Shown here one piece after another: positions 22,451 through 31,681 of a stretch of DNA of 31,681 bases. Below the pieces are notes generated by a model. The model was not told the DNA's origin. It did not search any database and saw nothing but the letters and a program-made list of their open reading frames with translations. The stretch is taken from contig NWUY0300012503.1 in the NCBI GenBank assembly GCA_004151065.3, positions 55,736 through 87,416 on the forward strand. Direction: 5' to 3'. Within the stretch, counting starts at the first letter, position 1. Each line of letters opens with the position of its first letter. The DNA comes from Larix sibirica (Eukaryota; Streptophyta; Pinopsida; Pinales; Pinaceae). The translations under genes and the position numbers were made by a program.

Positions 22451-25409
22451 ATTTCATGGAACTGGACGGGTTGAATTTGGGTTGATTCTATTAGCATGTG
22501 GTGTCATCTATGCCTTTTGAGGCTATTCCTATTATGTAAAAAACTACTTACATCTGCAAAAATTCCATGAATCCATTTCATGCTTCATATTCTCATAGTT
22601 CACAAGATTAATGTTCTTCCACAACACCCTTTAAAGACAATTATACACTCTTTGTCTAAATAAAAACTAAGAGATAAGATCTAAGCAATACCTCAAAGAC
22701 TAGCAATTAATCACAATAATAGGTCTAGCTGGAGATAGGATCTTCGCTAACACATGAGAATAACAAACCTTCTAAACTACTGCATGACAATAAAATAAAA
22801 AAAGGTTGCATCACTCTGAATCACAATACTATCCACATAACAAATAAAAATGTGAAGAAAACCGATCGTTACGTAAAATATCTATATAAATAGGAATAAC
22901 TATTAGGGATCCATTCATGGTGTTGTGCACGTTATGGGGAAGAAAGGTTGGTTTATGTGAGAATGTTCCAGTGTAAAATTTTGTTGAAAACTATGGAAAT
23001 TGGGATTGTGTGAGGGAAACAAGAGCCAATCCATAGAAATTGACTACTATAGATTCATAGCCTTTCATAGCCTTAATTTTAGAGTGGTGTCTTTTATAGA
23101 TAGATTATTTTTGATAGAGATATCGTGATTGGGAATTCCGTTCTTTTGTTTCCAATTGGTAAAGAATTTATAAAAGATATAATTATTCTTGATTTGTTTA
23201 TGAATATGAAGAATTATTGTTGATGATATCAATTTTTTTATATTCTACTTTATTTTGTTCTCATGTATTAATTTTCATTTAGATTTATGGATTCATAATT
23301 GACTATAGCATTTATTTATTGTTGTTTCATAACCTTGCATTAACATGCATGAACCCTATTGTGGATTAGTAATAGCAAATCCGATCTTCTTAATGGTAGA
23401 AGAGAAAAACTTTATTGTGTTTTTTTTGGTATATGGTGTACTCTATTGCCTCAATAATATATAGAAAAGGATAGATATATTCGATAAAACCTGGATAAAA
23501 TGTTAGATAGTACTTGTTATGCCGTACTTCTGGAATCTTTGAATGTTAGAAATGATAGTAGAGTGGATTTCAGTGGTAGAAAATATTCCCTTGGGTGGTA
23601 AAAATCGCTTCAATTGTTTTTTTTTGTTTTAAACTATGAGGAGCACAAACCGTGCAATGTCTTTAACTCGTTAAAAGGATCGTTTCAAAAAGTTACATAG
23701 TTACATTAATATGATAATAAATATTTAAAAGCTGAGCATAATTCGAAATTTGAAAATCCCATAAAAAGAGGTAAATTCAGAATTAAGAATGATTGGTACA
23801 TCATGATGAAAATTTGAAATGGATTTTGAAATATAATATGGGTGATGCCCAATCAAAGAGTTGTGTTTGATTTGAAAATAAGATATAAATTTTGAAGAGC
23901 AATGGTTGAACTATGCCTAATCAAACAATGAGATATGTCTAACTACACAATGAGAGAAATAAATTCAGGAAATGTAAGAGAAATGAAAATGTGGTCGTTA
24001 TCACTAGATTGAGCTTTATTCAAAGATCAAACGAAAACATCCAAATGAAAAAAAAGGTTTGTTCAAGTGATCAATCTCTATTATGTGAATGTGTCATATT
24101 CTTAAATCTTAAAAGGGTGTTTGTTCAACTCATTAAGCTCTATTCAGTGAATGTGTCAGATTTTTAAATATTTAAAATGCATTCAAAAGTATACAATGGA
24201 GATGAGTACAGATTAATGAATTACTTATGGAAAAGGAACTCAAATGAATAGAAAAGGTTGCATCTAAGACAGTGGGCTTGATTGAAGAATCAAATAAAGA
24301 AATTCCAAACAAATTGAAAGGTAGAGGAAACAAAATTAGGAAAGTGAGAGGCCCACCAAAGAATAGTGCTTAATTTTGCAATGAAGGATGTGAAGTGGTT
24401 CAAAAAGAATAAAGGAGTCCCAGGATTAAAAAATGAGGCTTCCAATTGAGAAAAAAAGAAATATGGTTTTCAATTTGAAAATTGAGGACAACGAAATATA
24501 ATTAATTTTCAAAAAGAAATTAAATAAATCCATATATTAAAATGATGAAAGTCAAAAGGATAAAATGATGAAAGTCAAAAAGACCTTTGAATGAATTTGG
24601 AAGAAAAATCTATTTTCTATGAGCAAGAAGCAAAAACAAGATAGATACAAATCAAAAGAGATTTCATTCAAGTGAAGAAAAAAGGTCTACAAGGTTTTCT
24701 CAAAAGCTTAGGTGATGTTGAGATCTCAATAGTTGTATATACAATACACAACACATTGAAGCTAAAAAAAGCTATATAGACAATTAGATGTGTCCATAGG
24801 TTTTAACAACATTAGTCATTACTTTAATTATGTAGCCCATTATCAACCTTTTCTATTATACATATACACTATAGAAAATATATATCTACACAAATATATG
24901 ACACTCTCTTAAGCTCTAAATATGGGTTCACTTACCTAGTCTACCCGTAGAGTCATTACCATGGCTTTAGAAATTGTCACTAATATTTCCATCATGTCTT
25001 TATTGAATTATGGACATACTTTTAGACTATGAAAACACGAATCTATTTTAAGGTGACCTCATCTCCAAAGGAAAATCTTCATAAATTACAAACTAAAAAA
25101 TAAAAAAATCTTACCATTAAAAACCACCAAACATGGACTCCGAAGAATTTTTTTTAGCAGAAAAAGCATACTATTGTTATTCATAGTGAATCAAATAGTA
25201 CATAAACGTTCAAGTCTTTAAAATAATTTTCAACAAAAAGTACTTGACAGATATCTTTCATCTCAAACAAGATTTTTCAAAAACAAAACGCTTCCTCCCA
25301 ACTCATGTTACCAAAAAAGATAAAACATAAAAAAACTCACCAATTATAACATCATTTGAAGATCCTCACAGTTCCCATATCACATACTGTTGACCCTAGA
25401 ATTATTCCC
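22451..25409. other. Unassigned sequence with short tandem repeats
   Basis: No gene was recognised. Small tandem duplications are present. A 62-bp one has GTTTGTTCAA at 24057 and 24119, both followed by GTGAATGTGTCA. A 23-bp one lies at about 23912-23957 (CTAA..A.ACAATGAGA), and a 22-bp one at about 24541-24584 (AAAATGATGAAAGTCAAAA). The stretch 23600-24700 is purine-rich on the plus strand but has no long open frame. Confidence 0.5.
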
Positions 25410-25439
25410 ACACAATAACACCTTCCTTTCCCTCCAAAG

Positions 25440-25812
25440 CTTGTTTTGATAGTTGGTCCGCTAAAGAGTTATTCTATCTAGAGATGTGATCAAAGGATAT
25501 ATTGTTGAATAGCTTAATTTCTTCCATGATCTTGCTGCACCAATTAAGAAGAGATGTGACTTTTAACAAGTACTCTCCACAAGCCCATTTAATGGTAGCC
25601 TTCGAATCCCCAAAAACTTTGAGGTCACCAAAACCAAATATGTTTGCCACTTTCAAAACATACCAAAGAGCAAGTAGCTCTTCATTCATGTTGGAACATA
25701 TTCCACAATTAAGTCTCATGGATAAAAGTGTTACTGATTTAAAAAAATAGCACCACTTGCTGCACATAAGCCATTTGTAGCAGCCCCATCGAAGAATGCA
25801 ACAGGACCATTG
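25440..25812 (-). pseudogene. LINE RNase H domain (plant RVT_3 type), frameshifted
   Basis: The domain removes RNA from RNA:DNA hybrids. All four acidic catalytic positions can be found: FFDGAATNGLCAA (Asp at about 25788-25790), NMNEELLALW (Glu), LKVFGDSKATI (Asp) and SLADQLSK (Asp). Two lesions break it. There is a frame change at the A7 run 25741-25747 (T7 on the coding strand), and a TAG at 25474-25476 in HISR*N, where the family has Glu. The left end, past SKQAL, runs into unassigned 3' sequence. Confidence 0.85.
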
Positions 25813-26074
25813 AATTGTGGGTTAAAAGTGCTCACTTTTTGCACTTTTGAAGTTGTATTTTCTATACAGTAGGTTTTGATTAAATTCAAAATCTGAATGC
25901 AAGTGTTCTGTAAGCTCGACACCTTGTTCTCAAATACAACCTTATTTCTAGTATACCAAATAGACCAATAAATTAGAACTAGAATAGTAGGGTTTACTCT
26001 GCATCCTCTAAACCAATGAAGAGCACATATATCAAAATTTTCATGACCCCATTGCTGATCAAGCTTCATAACAA

Positions 26075-26730
26075 AACATATCATGTTCCAAATATTTCTG
26101 GTGAAAACACACTCTACAAGAAGATGATAAGTGGACTAAGATTTTTTTTGCATAAAGAACAAAAACTTGGCCCAAACCACCCTTTCTTCATAAGATTATC
26201 CCAGGTTTTAAGTCTCCCTTGTAATGGATACCACATAAAACATTTGTATTTCAATGGGATCTGCCATTGCCAAAGCCTTTTATACCACCAATTATGGGGA
26301 GAAAAAAAATTGTTTTTTATAACATTAGTGTATGCAGATAGCCGTCACTATTCGTGTAGTTGGGTCACCTGTAACGGTCACATTCAAATGCAACATGCCC
26401 GGTGAATCCCAGATCCTTTGCACTAAATCAGTCGAAGTTTTGTGTATATTTATCCCTTGTCCTCTTGATTTTGTTGAGAGTGTAGAGGCCATATTCCTTC
26501 AGAAAGTTAAGAATATCCTGGGATAGTGTATAATTTTCTTCCAGACCCAGAATTGGATCAATACCGACCAAAATCTCCTTACCATTTCCTACCCGCGAGA
26601 AGAGATCTTTTGCCATCCAATTGTAGACTTTGAGAAAACCAACCCAAACAGGTGAAACTCCACTAGTTCTTTTCTTTGGATTTCTAATCCAATTCGTAAT
26701 ATCAACTTTTGTATATTTCACAGCCAACAC
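26075..26730 (-). pseudogene. LINE linker and zf-RVT zinc-binding module
   Basis: The frame 26730-26428 (100 codons) contains LFSRVGNGKEILVGIDPILG, the RVG.G..I....DP.. motif that precedes zf-RVT in plant LINEs. At about 26290-26130 the strand reads IPLKYKCFMWYPLQGRLKTW and then GPSFCSLCKK, giving the first zinc pair (C-x2-C). After a one-base shift YHLLVECVFTRNIWN provides the His and Cys partners. All four ligands are therefore present but in two frames. The module probably binds nucleic acid near the RT; here it is broken. Confidence 0.85.
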
Positions 26731-26779
26731 TTTAGACCAAGAGTAGATCCAAAAAGATCTCTCTAGAAACTTTTGAGTC

Positions 26780-27045
26780 TAAGTGCTATACTTAAGATGG
26801 AAAGATCTCTTATGCCCCATCCTCCACAACTTTTAGGCAATGCTAGTCTTTCCCAACTAGCCATAAGTAGATTACTACGATCCAAGCCACTAGTTCAGAG
26901 AAAATTAAAGAAAAGCTTTCTAAAAGAATTGATGATAAAATTTGGGATTTGTGAGAAAGAACCAGTAAACTGGTATCCATGTCAAAACTGCTTTTACAAG
27001 AGTGAGTTTTACTCTAGAGAACTTAATAACTCAATCAGAGCTTAA
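26780..27045 (-). pseudogene. LINE reverse transcriptase C-terminal (thumb) fragment
   Basis: Read from 27045 leftwards, the minus strand gives RVKLTLVKAVLTWIPVYW, the standard plant LINE motif (GRL.LVKSVL..IPVYW). After a frameshift it gives SWERLALPKSCGGWGIRDLS (family: W..L..PK..GGLGIR). An in-frame stop follows the FFNFL near 26925, where the family has Trp (FLW). The catalytic palm is not in this copy. A stop-free plus-strand frame here (26773-27045) is only a mirror. Confidence 0.82.
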
Positions 27046-27050
27046 AAAAC

Positions 27051-28950
27051 GTACATCAATAGTTTTTACCATTGTTACTGCTCCATCTCAATGTTTCCAT
27101 CTCCATTGAGAGATAACAAAGACATTGATATGGTCATGATTACGAAGGATCTTGTCGATTTTTTTGGGAACACCCATTGCACGTTAATGGAATATAAAGG
27201 TACGTTAATGAGAAACCAACATATTGTTTTTTAATTGAATGTGCCCATACAATGATCGTAAAAAGACGTTTGTGTCGACTTTTAAAGGTAAAGCTAATCT
27301 ACTTTTTTGCAATTCATTGTCCCTGTCCAGATCAATAACGCCAAAAAAACGAGAGTTTGAAAAGGATGTTTAAGCTTAAATTATCATTATATATTTTAAA
27401 CCAATTATTATATATTTTGAAATTTATAATATTTGGATATATTTACTTGTTTAATAAATTATGATATATTTTAAACAACTCATTCTATATTTAGATATAA
27501 ATATATAATAAAATAAAAAATTAACATATAGTTTTAATCAATTATTTATGTGCAAATAAACCTTAATATGCTAAAATCCATAGACATTTGATTAATTAGA
27601 AAGCATTACTAATTGTAACAGTTTAGAAGTTCATATGAGAAAACGTTTTATTTCCACGTAGAGAGGGATTACTTAATTTTATATATCATTATATTTATTA
27701 TTTATTAGTTGAAAATATTAATTTGTAAAAATGAAATTTTAATGATAGTTTAAATATTTATATTGTTAAAATATTTTTATGTAAATTTTATATATTTTTA
27801 TATTAATAATGTTTATTTATAAATATGGCTTTTTTTATTTTTCATTTTTAAAAAATATTAATATCTAAAAATATATTAGAAATTAATAGCTATTATTATT
27901 ATTATGTTAAGTTAATACATAATAATATCAATCGTAACAAAATTATAACATATTTCTTATACTTAAAAACAACAACATCACCATTATTAGTAGTATTATT
28001 ATTTCAAATTATATTAATACATGATGACATCAATCATTACTAAATTATGACATATTTATGATACTTTAAAAAGATATTTAGAAACAACGGAATATGTTTC
28101 AACGAAAAATGTTTTTTTCAATGTCTATTACATATTCATTATTATGATGGAAATGAATAATAAAAATAACTAAAATAGATACCCATTGTGAAATGTGTTT
28201 TTCTTCACGTATATAATGATTTCATTGGAATGAAAAACAAAAAGCACTAAAAATCAATTGTTAATAATTTATTTGTCCAACTCTAACACAAATGAAATGT
28301 TTTTCTCTTAAATTCTATGATATATCCACTAGTGACGTCATCGAAATTAAAAATAACACTATCAAAAAAATCAATAATTTATATATCTCTTGCCATAATG
28401 AAATGTGGTGGTCTTCAAACCTACAATTATATCATCGTGCCAAAGCACTAAAAGAATAATGATTAATGATTTATTTGTTCGACTCTAACATAGATGAAAT
28501 GTCTTTTTCTTAAATTTTATGATATGTTCATTAGTATCATTGGAATCGAATTAAAAGTGCTAAAAAAAAAAGAAAGATACTCAATAATTTGCTACATTTT
28601 TATACTAAATTAGATGTTAAATAAAATTATTTAATAATTTATTTTGATTTTTTAAAATAAAAAATAATATTCAATAATTTACTATATCTTTAAATTAATT
28701 GAAACAATTTTTTCTTAAAGTTTTTATAAATTTACTAATTTAAAATGAATAACAAATATAAAACATACTTAACAATATATTTTGATTTTTTAATAAAAAA
28801 TAGTAATTAAATAATTAAAAATTATTTTGAAAAATAAAAATAAAATCTACAAAATAAAAATTTAAAAATTTAAATAAAAAAATTAAAAATTACACTCTAA
28901 CCTACTTTTCTTTTAATGATAATGATATCACATCCTTATAAACATGTTAG
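27051..28950. other. Very AT-rich sequence with degenerate tandem repeats
   Basis: No gene was seen. Around 27911-27965 and 28012-28068 a block (TTAATACAT.ATGA.ATCAAT, then ACATATTT..TATACTT) repeats at about 101 bp. Around 28215-28560 a longer block (GCACTAAAA, TTTATTTGTCCAACTCTAAC, GAAATGT, AAATTCTATGATAT) repeats at 202 bp, with partial further copies on both sides. From 28560 to 28900 the sequence is almost purely A/T. Confidence 0.65.
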
Positions 28951-29240
28951 CTCTATTATTACAAAATCTAAGCTACACAACATAAGAGACACACATTTAA
29001 AGGACTTAATATAAGAGCGAATTTTTGGCTATTGCATATTTTATCGCTTATTTTATTTGTTGATGATATCTTAGTCTAAATAATTTAGTTTTATTATTAA
29101 AAAATTTAAGCTACACAACATAAGAGACNAGATTTAAAGGACTTAACATAGGAGGGAATTTTTGGCTATTACATATATTTTATTTGTTGATGATATCCTG
29201 GTCTTTTGTGATGACACTATGCTATGCAAGATCTTGAAAT
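28951..29240 (+). pseudogene. RT palm fragment with duplicated FVDD catalytic box
   Basis: The box LFVDDILVFCDD lies at 29180-29215; the two Asp codons (29189-29194) are the polymerase metal ligands of the F.DD/Y.DD box. A second, broken version, LFVDDILV followed by TAA (29077-29079), lies upstream with its FVDD at 29056-29067. The flanks also repeat (CTACACAACATAAGAGAC at 28973 and 29111, offset 138; ATTTAAAGGACTTAA; GAATTTTTGGCTATT), so the active-site segment is tandemly doubled. A single N at 29129 lies inside the second copy. Confidence 0.75.
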
Positions 29241-29280
29241 GATTTCATAAATCCTTAAGTTATTTTGTGCAGGAATATGA

Positions 29281-29880
29281 ATGAAGATAAATGAATCAAA
29301 ATCTATTATTGCATATGAAGATGTAGAGAAGGAAGTTTGGATAAAATTTAGAATTTTATTTCTTTATATCTCTTTGGGCCTGGACAATGGGATGAAGTAC
29401 CTTGGCTTCTATTTAAAACCGGCCTCTTATAAAAAAAAATTGGGAATGACTTATTATAAAATGTGAAAATAGGATATCTTATTGGAGTTTTAGTGGCTTT
29501 CTAAGAAAGGGAGGTTAGTGTTAGCAAAATCAGCCTTGGAGGCCACACCAGTTTATTGGCTTTCTATGTCCTGGATTCCTAGAGGCACTTTGGACTATAT
29601 ATGGAAGTTAATTTATCGGTTTTTATGGTAAGGAATGTTAAATAAAAAAGGAACAGTGTGGATAAAATTGCAAGAGCTTGTTGTCCCTAGAAACCAAGGA
29701 GGATGGCAATTACAAATTCTTCATGTTTTTCCAATGTGTTAGCAGCAAAGATAGCATGGAGAGTGCTCAATGGAATAGGGATTTGGAAATCAATAGTGAT
29801 TAAGAAATATATATCTCCCCTTTCTATTCGGGAGTGGCTTTGAAACCCATCCAAATCTATCTTTAATGTCTCAATAATGT
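29281..29880 (+). pseudogene. LINE RT motif D/E and thumb fragment
   Basis: MKINESKS and GMKYLGFYLKP at 29281-29430 match the G.KIN..KS and YLGF.L.P motifs of LINE RT. After a shift WLSKKGRLVLAKSALEATPV and YWLSMSWIPRG follow from 29494 to about 29580. A TAA at 29629-29631 follows RFLW. LVVPRNQGGWQLQ fills the PK..GGLGI place. The frame then moves again and continues as AAKIAWRVLNGIG with a TGA near 29839. No lesion-free frame spans the domain. Confidence 0.85.
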
Positions 29881-30300
29881 GGAAATCAACTGTTTCTTTC
29901 TTTCATTTTATTGGAGAGGGACTAGTTTGGAAAGTGGGAGATGGGAAGTCTATTAGAGTTGGGGAAGATCCCTGGATAGGGAGTGAATCTATTCATTCTA
30001 CTCCCATCAGTATGGTGATGCAACTCTGGTTCAAAGGTCTTTCTTATCTCAACCAATTTTTTGATCATGAAACTAACTCTTTATATGGACACGGATCGGT
30101 AAATGATGATGCTCTGGGCTTTAGAGACGATGATGCTTGTAAATGGACGACCTTCACAAATTAGCTCAAGAAATTGAACATGAAACACTCCCTTCAAAAA
30201 GACGATCTCATATGGCATCTAATTCCTCATGGTTTGTATAATCCAAAACTGGGATATGAATCTTAATGTTAAATCATTTGAAAAAACTAGATTGGTGGTG
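29877..30300 (+). pseudogene. LINE linker before zf-RVT
   Basis: The frame 29877-30164 contains GLVWKVGDGKSIRVGEDPWI, the conserved W.VGDG..I.V..DPW segment found upstream of zf-RVT in plant LINEs. It ends at a TAG (30162-30164). The sequence between 30165 and 30300 continues the element with several stops. Confidence 0.8.
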
Positions 30301-30309
30301 GAAATAAAT

Positions 30310-30768
30310 TTGGAAGTTTAGTTGCCCACCGAAGGAAGAAATTCTTATGTGGTTTATTTTGAGGAATAAGGTATTATCATGGGACCATTTACAAAATCAT
30401 AACATATCTAGTCCTGGAATTTGTTACCTTTGTAAAAGTGTAGAAGAGACCAATCATCCCTTGTTTGTTGACTATAGATTCCTTGTATTGGATTTTAAAG
30501 AAGTAGAATGTTTGATGCATATCAAGTGCTTGTGGGTGGGCTCAACTGTTAGCGTTTGTTTATGGAACTAGTGCCATTCTCAAAATTTATGCAATATTAA
30601 ATCAGTGCCACTTATTATAGTCTAGAAAGTCTTGATATCCAGAAATGGAGTCTTGTTTGAAGACGGGTACATATAAGCCAGTTGATCTGTGCTAGGAGAA
30701 GCATCCCAATCCATCATAGTTATTCTCAACCTGAAATTCAAACTGGTAAGAGATAGGTCTTTGAAGAA
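30310..30768 (+). pseudogene. zf-RVT module; 30440-30768 is copy A of a 330-bp duplication
   Basis: CPPKEEILMWFILRNKVLSW and ICYLCKSVEETNHPLFVDY mark zf-RVT. The C-x2-C pair is at 30422-30433 and the His at 30455-30457, but the last ligand is Tyr (TAT, 30473-30475) in place of Cys. Two TAG stops, at 30569-30571 and 30622-30624, stand where copy B has TGG. The last 329 bp are repeated after the N at 30769. About 16 differences were counted by eye between the copies, so near 95% identity. Confidence 0.82.
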
Positions 30769-30769
30769 N

Positions 30770-31098
30770 GTAGAAGAGACCAATCATCCCTTGTTTGTTG
30801 ACTGTAGCTTCCTTCTATTGGATTTTAAAGAAGTAGAATGTTTGATGCATATCAAGTTCTTATGGGTGGGCTCAACTGTTAGCGTTTGTTTATGGAAGTG
30901 GTTCCATTCTCAAAATTTATGCAATGTTAAATCAATGCCACTTATTATAGTCTGGAAAGTCTTGATAGCCAGAAATGGAGTCTTGTTTGAAGACAAGTAC
31001 ATATAAGCCAGTTGATCTGTGCTGGGAGAAGCATTCCAATCCATCATAGTTATTCTCAACCTGAAATTCAAACTGGTAAGAGATAGGTCTTTGAAGAA
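30770..31098 (+). repeat. Copy B of the 330-bp zf-RVT duplication
   Basis: This starts straight after a single N and repeats 30440-30768. It keeps the zinc-ligand Cys (TGT, 30803-30805) and both TGG codons that are TAG in copy A, so its frame stays open to 31006. It lacks the upstream C-x2-C half. It leads into the RNase H part at 31120, so the natural order is probably upstream half (30310-30439) joined to one of the two copies. Confidence 0.88.
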
Positions 31099-31119
31099 TG
31101 TATATATTAGGATAAACCT

Positions 31120-31572
31120 TGGTCTTATTTTGATGGAGCGGGAAAGGATCAAAAGTTATGTGGGGCAGGTTGAGTCTTATATTTATCCAAGCAAGTTAAA
31201 TATCAATTCATTGTAGGGTTGGGGAAAGGATCCACTAATTTCCCATAATTGTATGCCCTCAAGCTCTTACTAATTCTAACCTCAGAGAAGAATATCAAAC
31301 AACTTCAAATCTTTGGTGATTCAAAGCTAGTAATAGACTGGATGATCAAAGAGAAGAGATGTCATAATATTGCTCTTGATCCTTTTTTGGATGGGATAAG
31401 GTCCCTTCATAAATATATGGAGTCAATCAGTTTGTGTCATATATACAGAGAAAGGAATAATGTAGCAAATATTCTCTCAAAAGATGGAACAAGCTTGGAA
31501 TTGGGAGAATGGCATATCAGGGAATTTAAAGATGGATCAAGCTCAAATATTAAAACTTCTTTTGTATTTTGA
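31120..31572 (+). pseudogene. LINE RNase H domain with two stops and two lost catalytic residues
   Basis: One frame runs through WSYFDGAGKDQKLCGAG (catalytic Asp at 31132-31134), a TGA at 31171-31173, VGLGKGSTNFP, a TAA at 31246-31248, LYALKLLLIL, LQIFGDSKLVIDWM (Asp at 31318-31320) and CHIYRERNNVANILSKDG. The TAA falls at the catalytic Glu of the ELYALK motif. The last acidic residue of AD.LSK is Asn (AAT, 31468-31470). The region after the TAA is open for 107 codons to the stop at 31570-31572. It is a clear RVT_3-type RNase H by motif, and inactive. Confidence 0.87.
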
Positions 31573-31681
31573 TCTAGATGTTTTTGTTTTGTCTTGAAGA
31601 TTCTAGTTTATGAATTCTATAGGGAGACAAGTTTTTCTTAAAGGTTTTTAAGAAGTATACAGTCTTTTCTTTTATAGAAAG

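Larger units (their letters stand above)
25410..27050 (-). mobile_element. LINE (L1-type non-LTR retrotransposon), 5'-truncated copy
   Basis: On the minus strand the pieces come in the order of plant L1 ORF2: RT C-terminus (27045-26780), linker (26730-26428), zf-RVT (26290-26075) and RNase H (25812-25440). Endonuclease and RT palm are absent. The copy starts abruptly near 27050, which fits the 5' truncation typical of LINE insertion. At least three frameshifts and several stops break it. A poly(A) tail was not clearly seen left of 25440. This family differs from the LINE at 28951-31572, judged by the RNase H sequences. Confidence 0.85.
28951..31572 (+). mobile_element. LINE (L1-type), second family, internal and 3' part
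   Basis: In order on the plus strand: RT palm motif FVDD (29056 and 29183), RT motif D/E region (29281-29460), thumb (29494-29741), linker with W.VGDGKSIRVGEDPW (29877-30164), zf-RVT (30310-30571, part repeated at 30770-31098) and RNase H (31120-31572). ORF1, endonuclease and the RT fingers are missing. All parts carry stops or shifts. The stretch right of 31572 looks like 3' sequence of the element and runs to the window edge. Confidence 0.87.

Noticed and set aside
26016-26526. Plus-strand frames of 129 and 64 codons
   Set aside because: They overlap the minus-strand LINE zf-RVT region, whose motifs are convincing; the plus frames are mirrors.
26773-27045. 90-codon plus-strand frame
   Set aside because: Its complement encodes the LINE thumb motifs (LVKAVL, PKSCGGWGIR).
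1-31681. tRNA, rRNA or microRNA genes
   Set aside because: No cloverleaf with proper A/B boxes, apart from the SINE head, and no rRNA-like stretch was found by reading; a tRNA or covariance search was not possible.

Overview
The window looks like gene-poor nuclear DNA of a seed plant. The base composition is AT-rich, no operons or intact host genes are visible, and the only recognisable coding matter is decayed plant-type retrotransposon. The style of the retroelements (L1-type LINEs ending in a zf-RVT plus plant-type RNase H module, a chromodomain Ty3/gypsy element, a tRNA-derived SINE) fits a large plant genome. A gymnosperm is my guess from how the LINE and gypsy peptides read, but that is inference only.

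Layout. 1-473: end of a probable LTR on the minus strand with a polypurine tract beside it. 474-2398: no recognised gene. 2400-6769: an exact head-to-tail duplication of 2185 bp, beginning one base after a single N. 6770-11030: mostly AT-rich, unassigned, with an (AT)n microsatellite, a GC-rich hairpin patch and short tandem repeats. 11104-11385: GC-rich 57/184-bp repeat. 11386-13980: AT-rich, with small tandem repeats. 13982-14215: tRNA-derived SINE candidate with A/B boxes, A-tail and imperfect target-site duplication. 14216-17022: nothing recognised except a 53-bp tandem duplication. 17023-17530: layered minisatellite with 32, 80 and 40-bp periods. 18244-18882: 639-bp assembly gap. 18883-19300: C-terminal chromodomain of a Ty3/gypsy chromovirus, its purine tract and LTR start, partly repeated at 19370-19580. 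19915-20120: array of inverted CTCGATTGAG-like motifs. 20172-22450 (minus): broken gypsy gag-protease remnant. 22450-25400: no gene seen. 25410-27050 (minus): 5'-truncated LINE with RT C-terminus, zf-RVT and RNase H. 27050-28940: very AT-rich, with degenerate repeats. 28951-31572 (plus): a second, different LINE with RT palm motif, thumb, zf-RVT (partly duplicated) and RNase H.

No functional gene set is present, so there is no pathway to describe. The interest lies in structure: an identical 2185-bp tandem copy, the association of isolated single Ns with local direct repeats (five of six), layered satellites, and the ways the retroelement catalytic sites were lost. I did not find convincing evidence of a new biological system.
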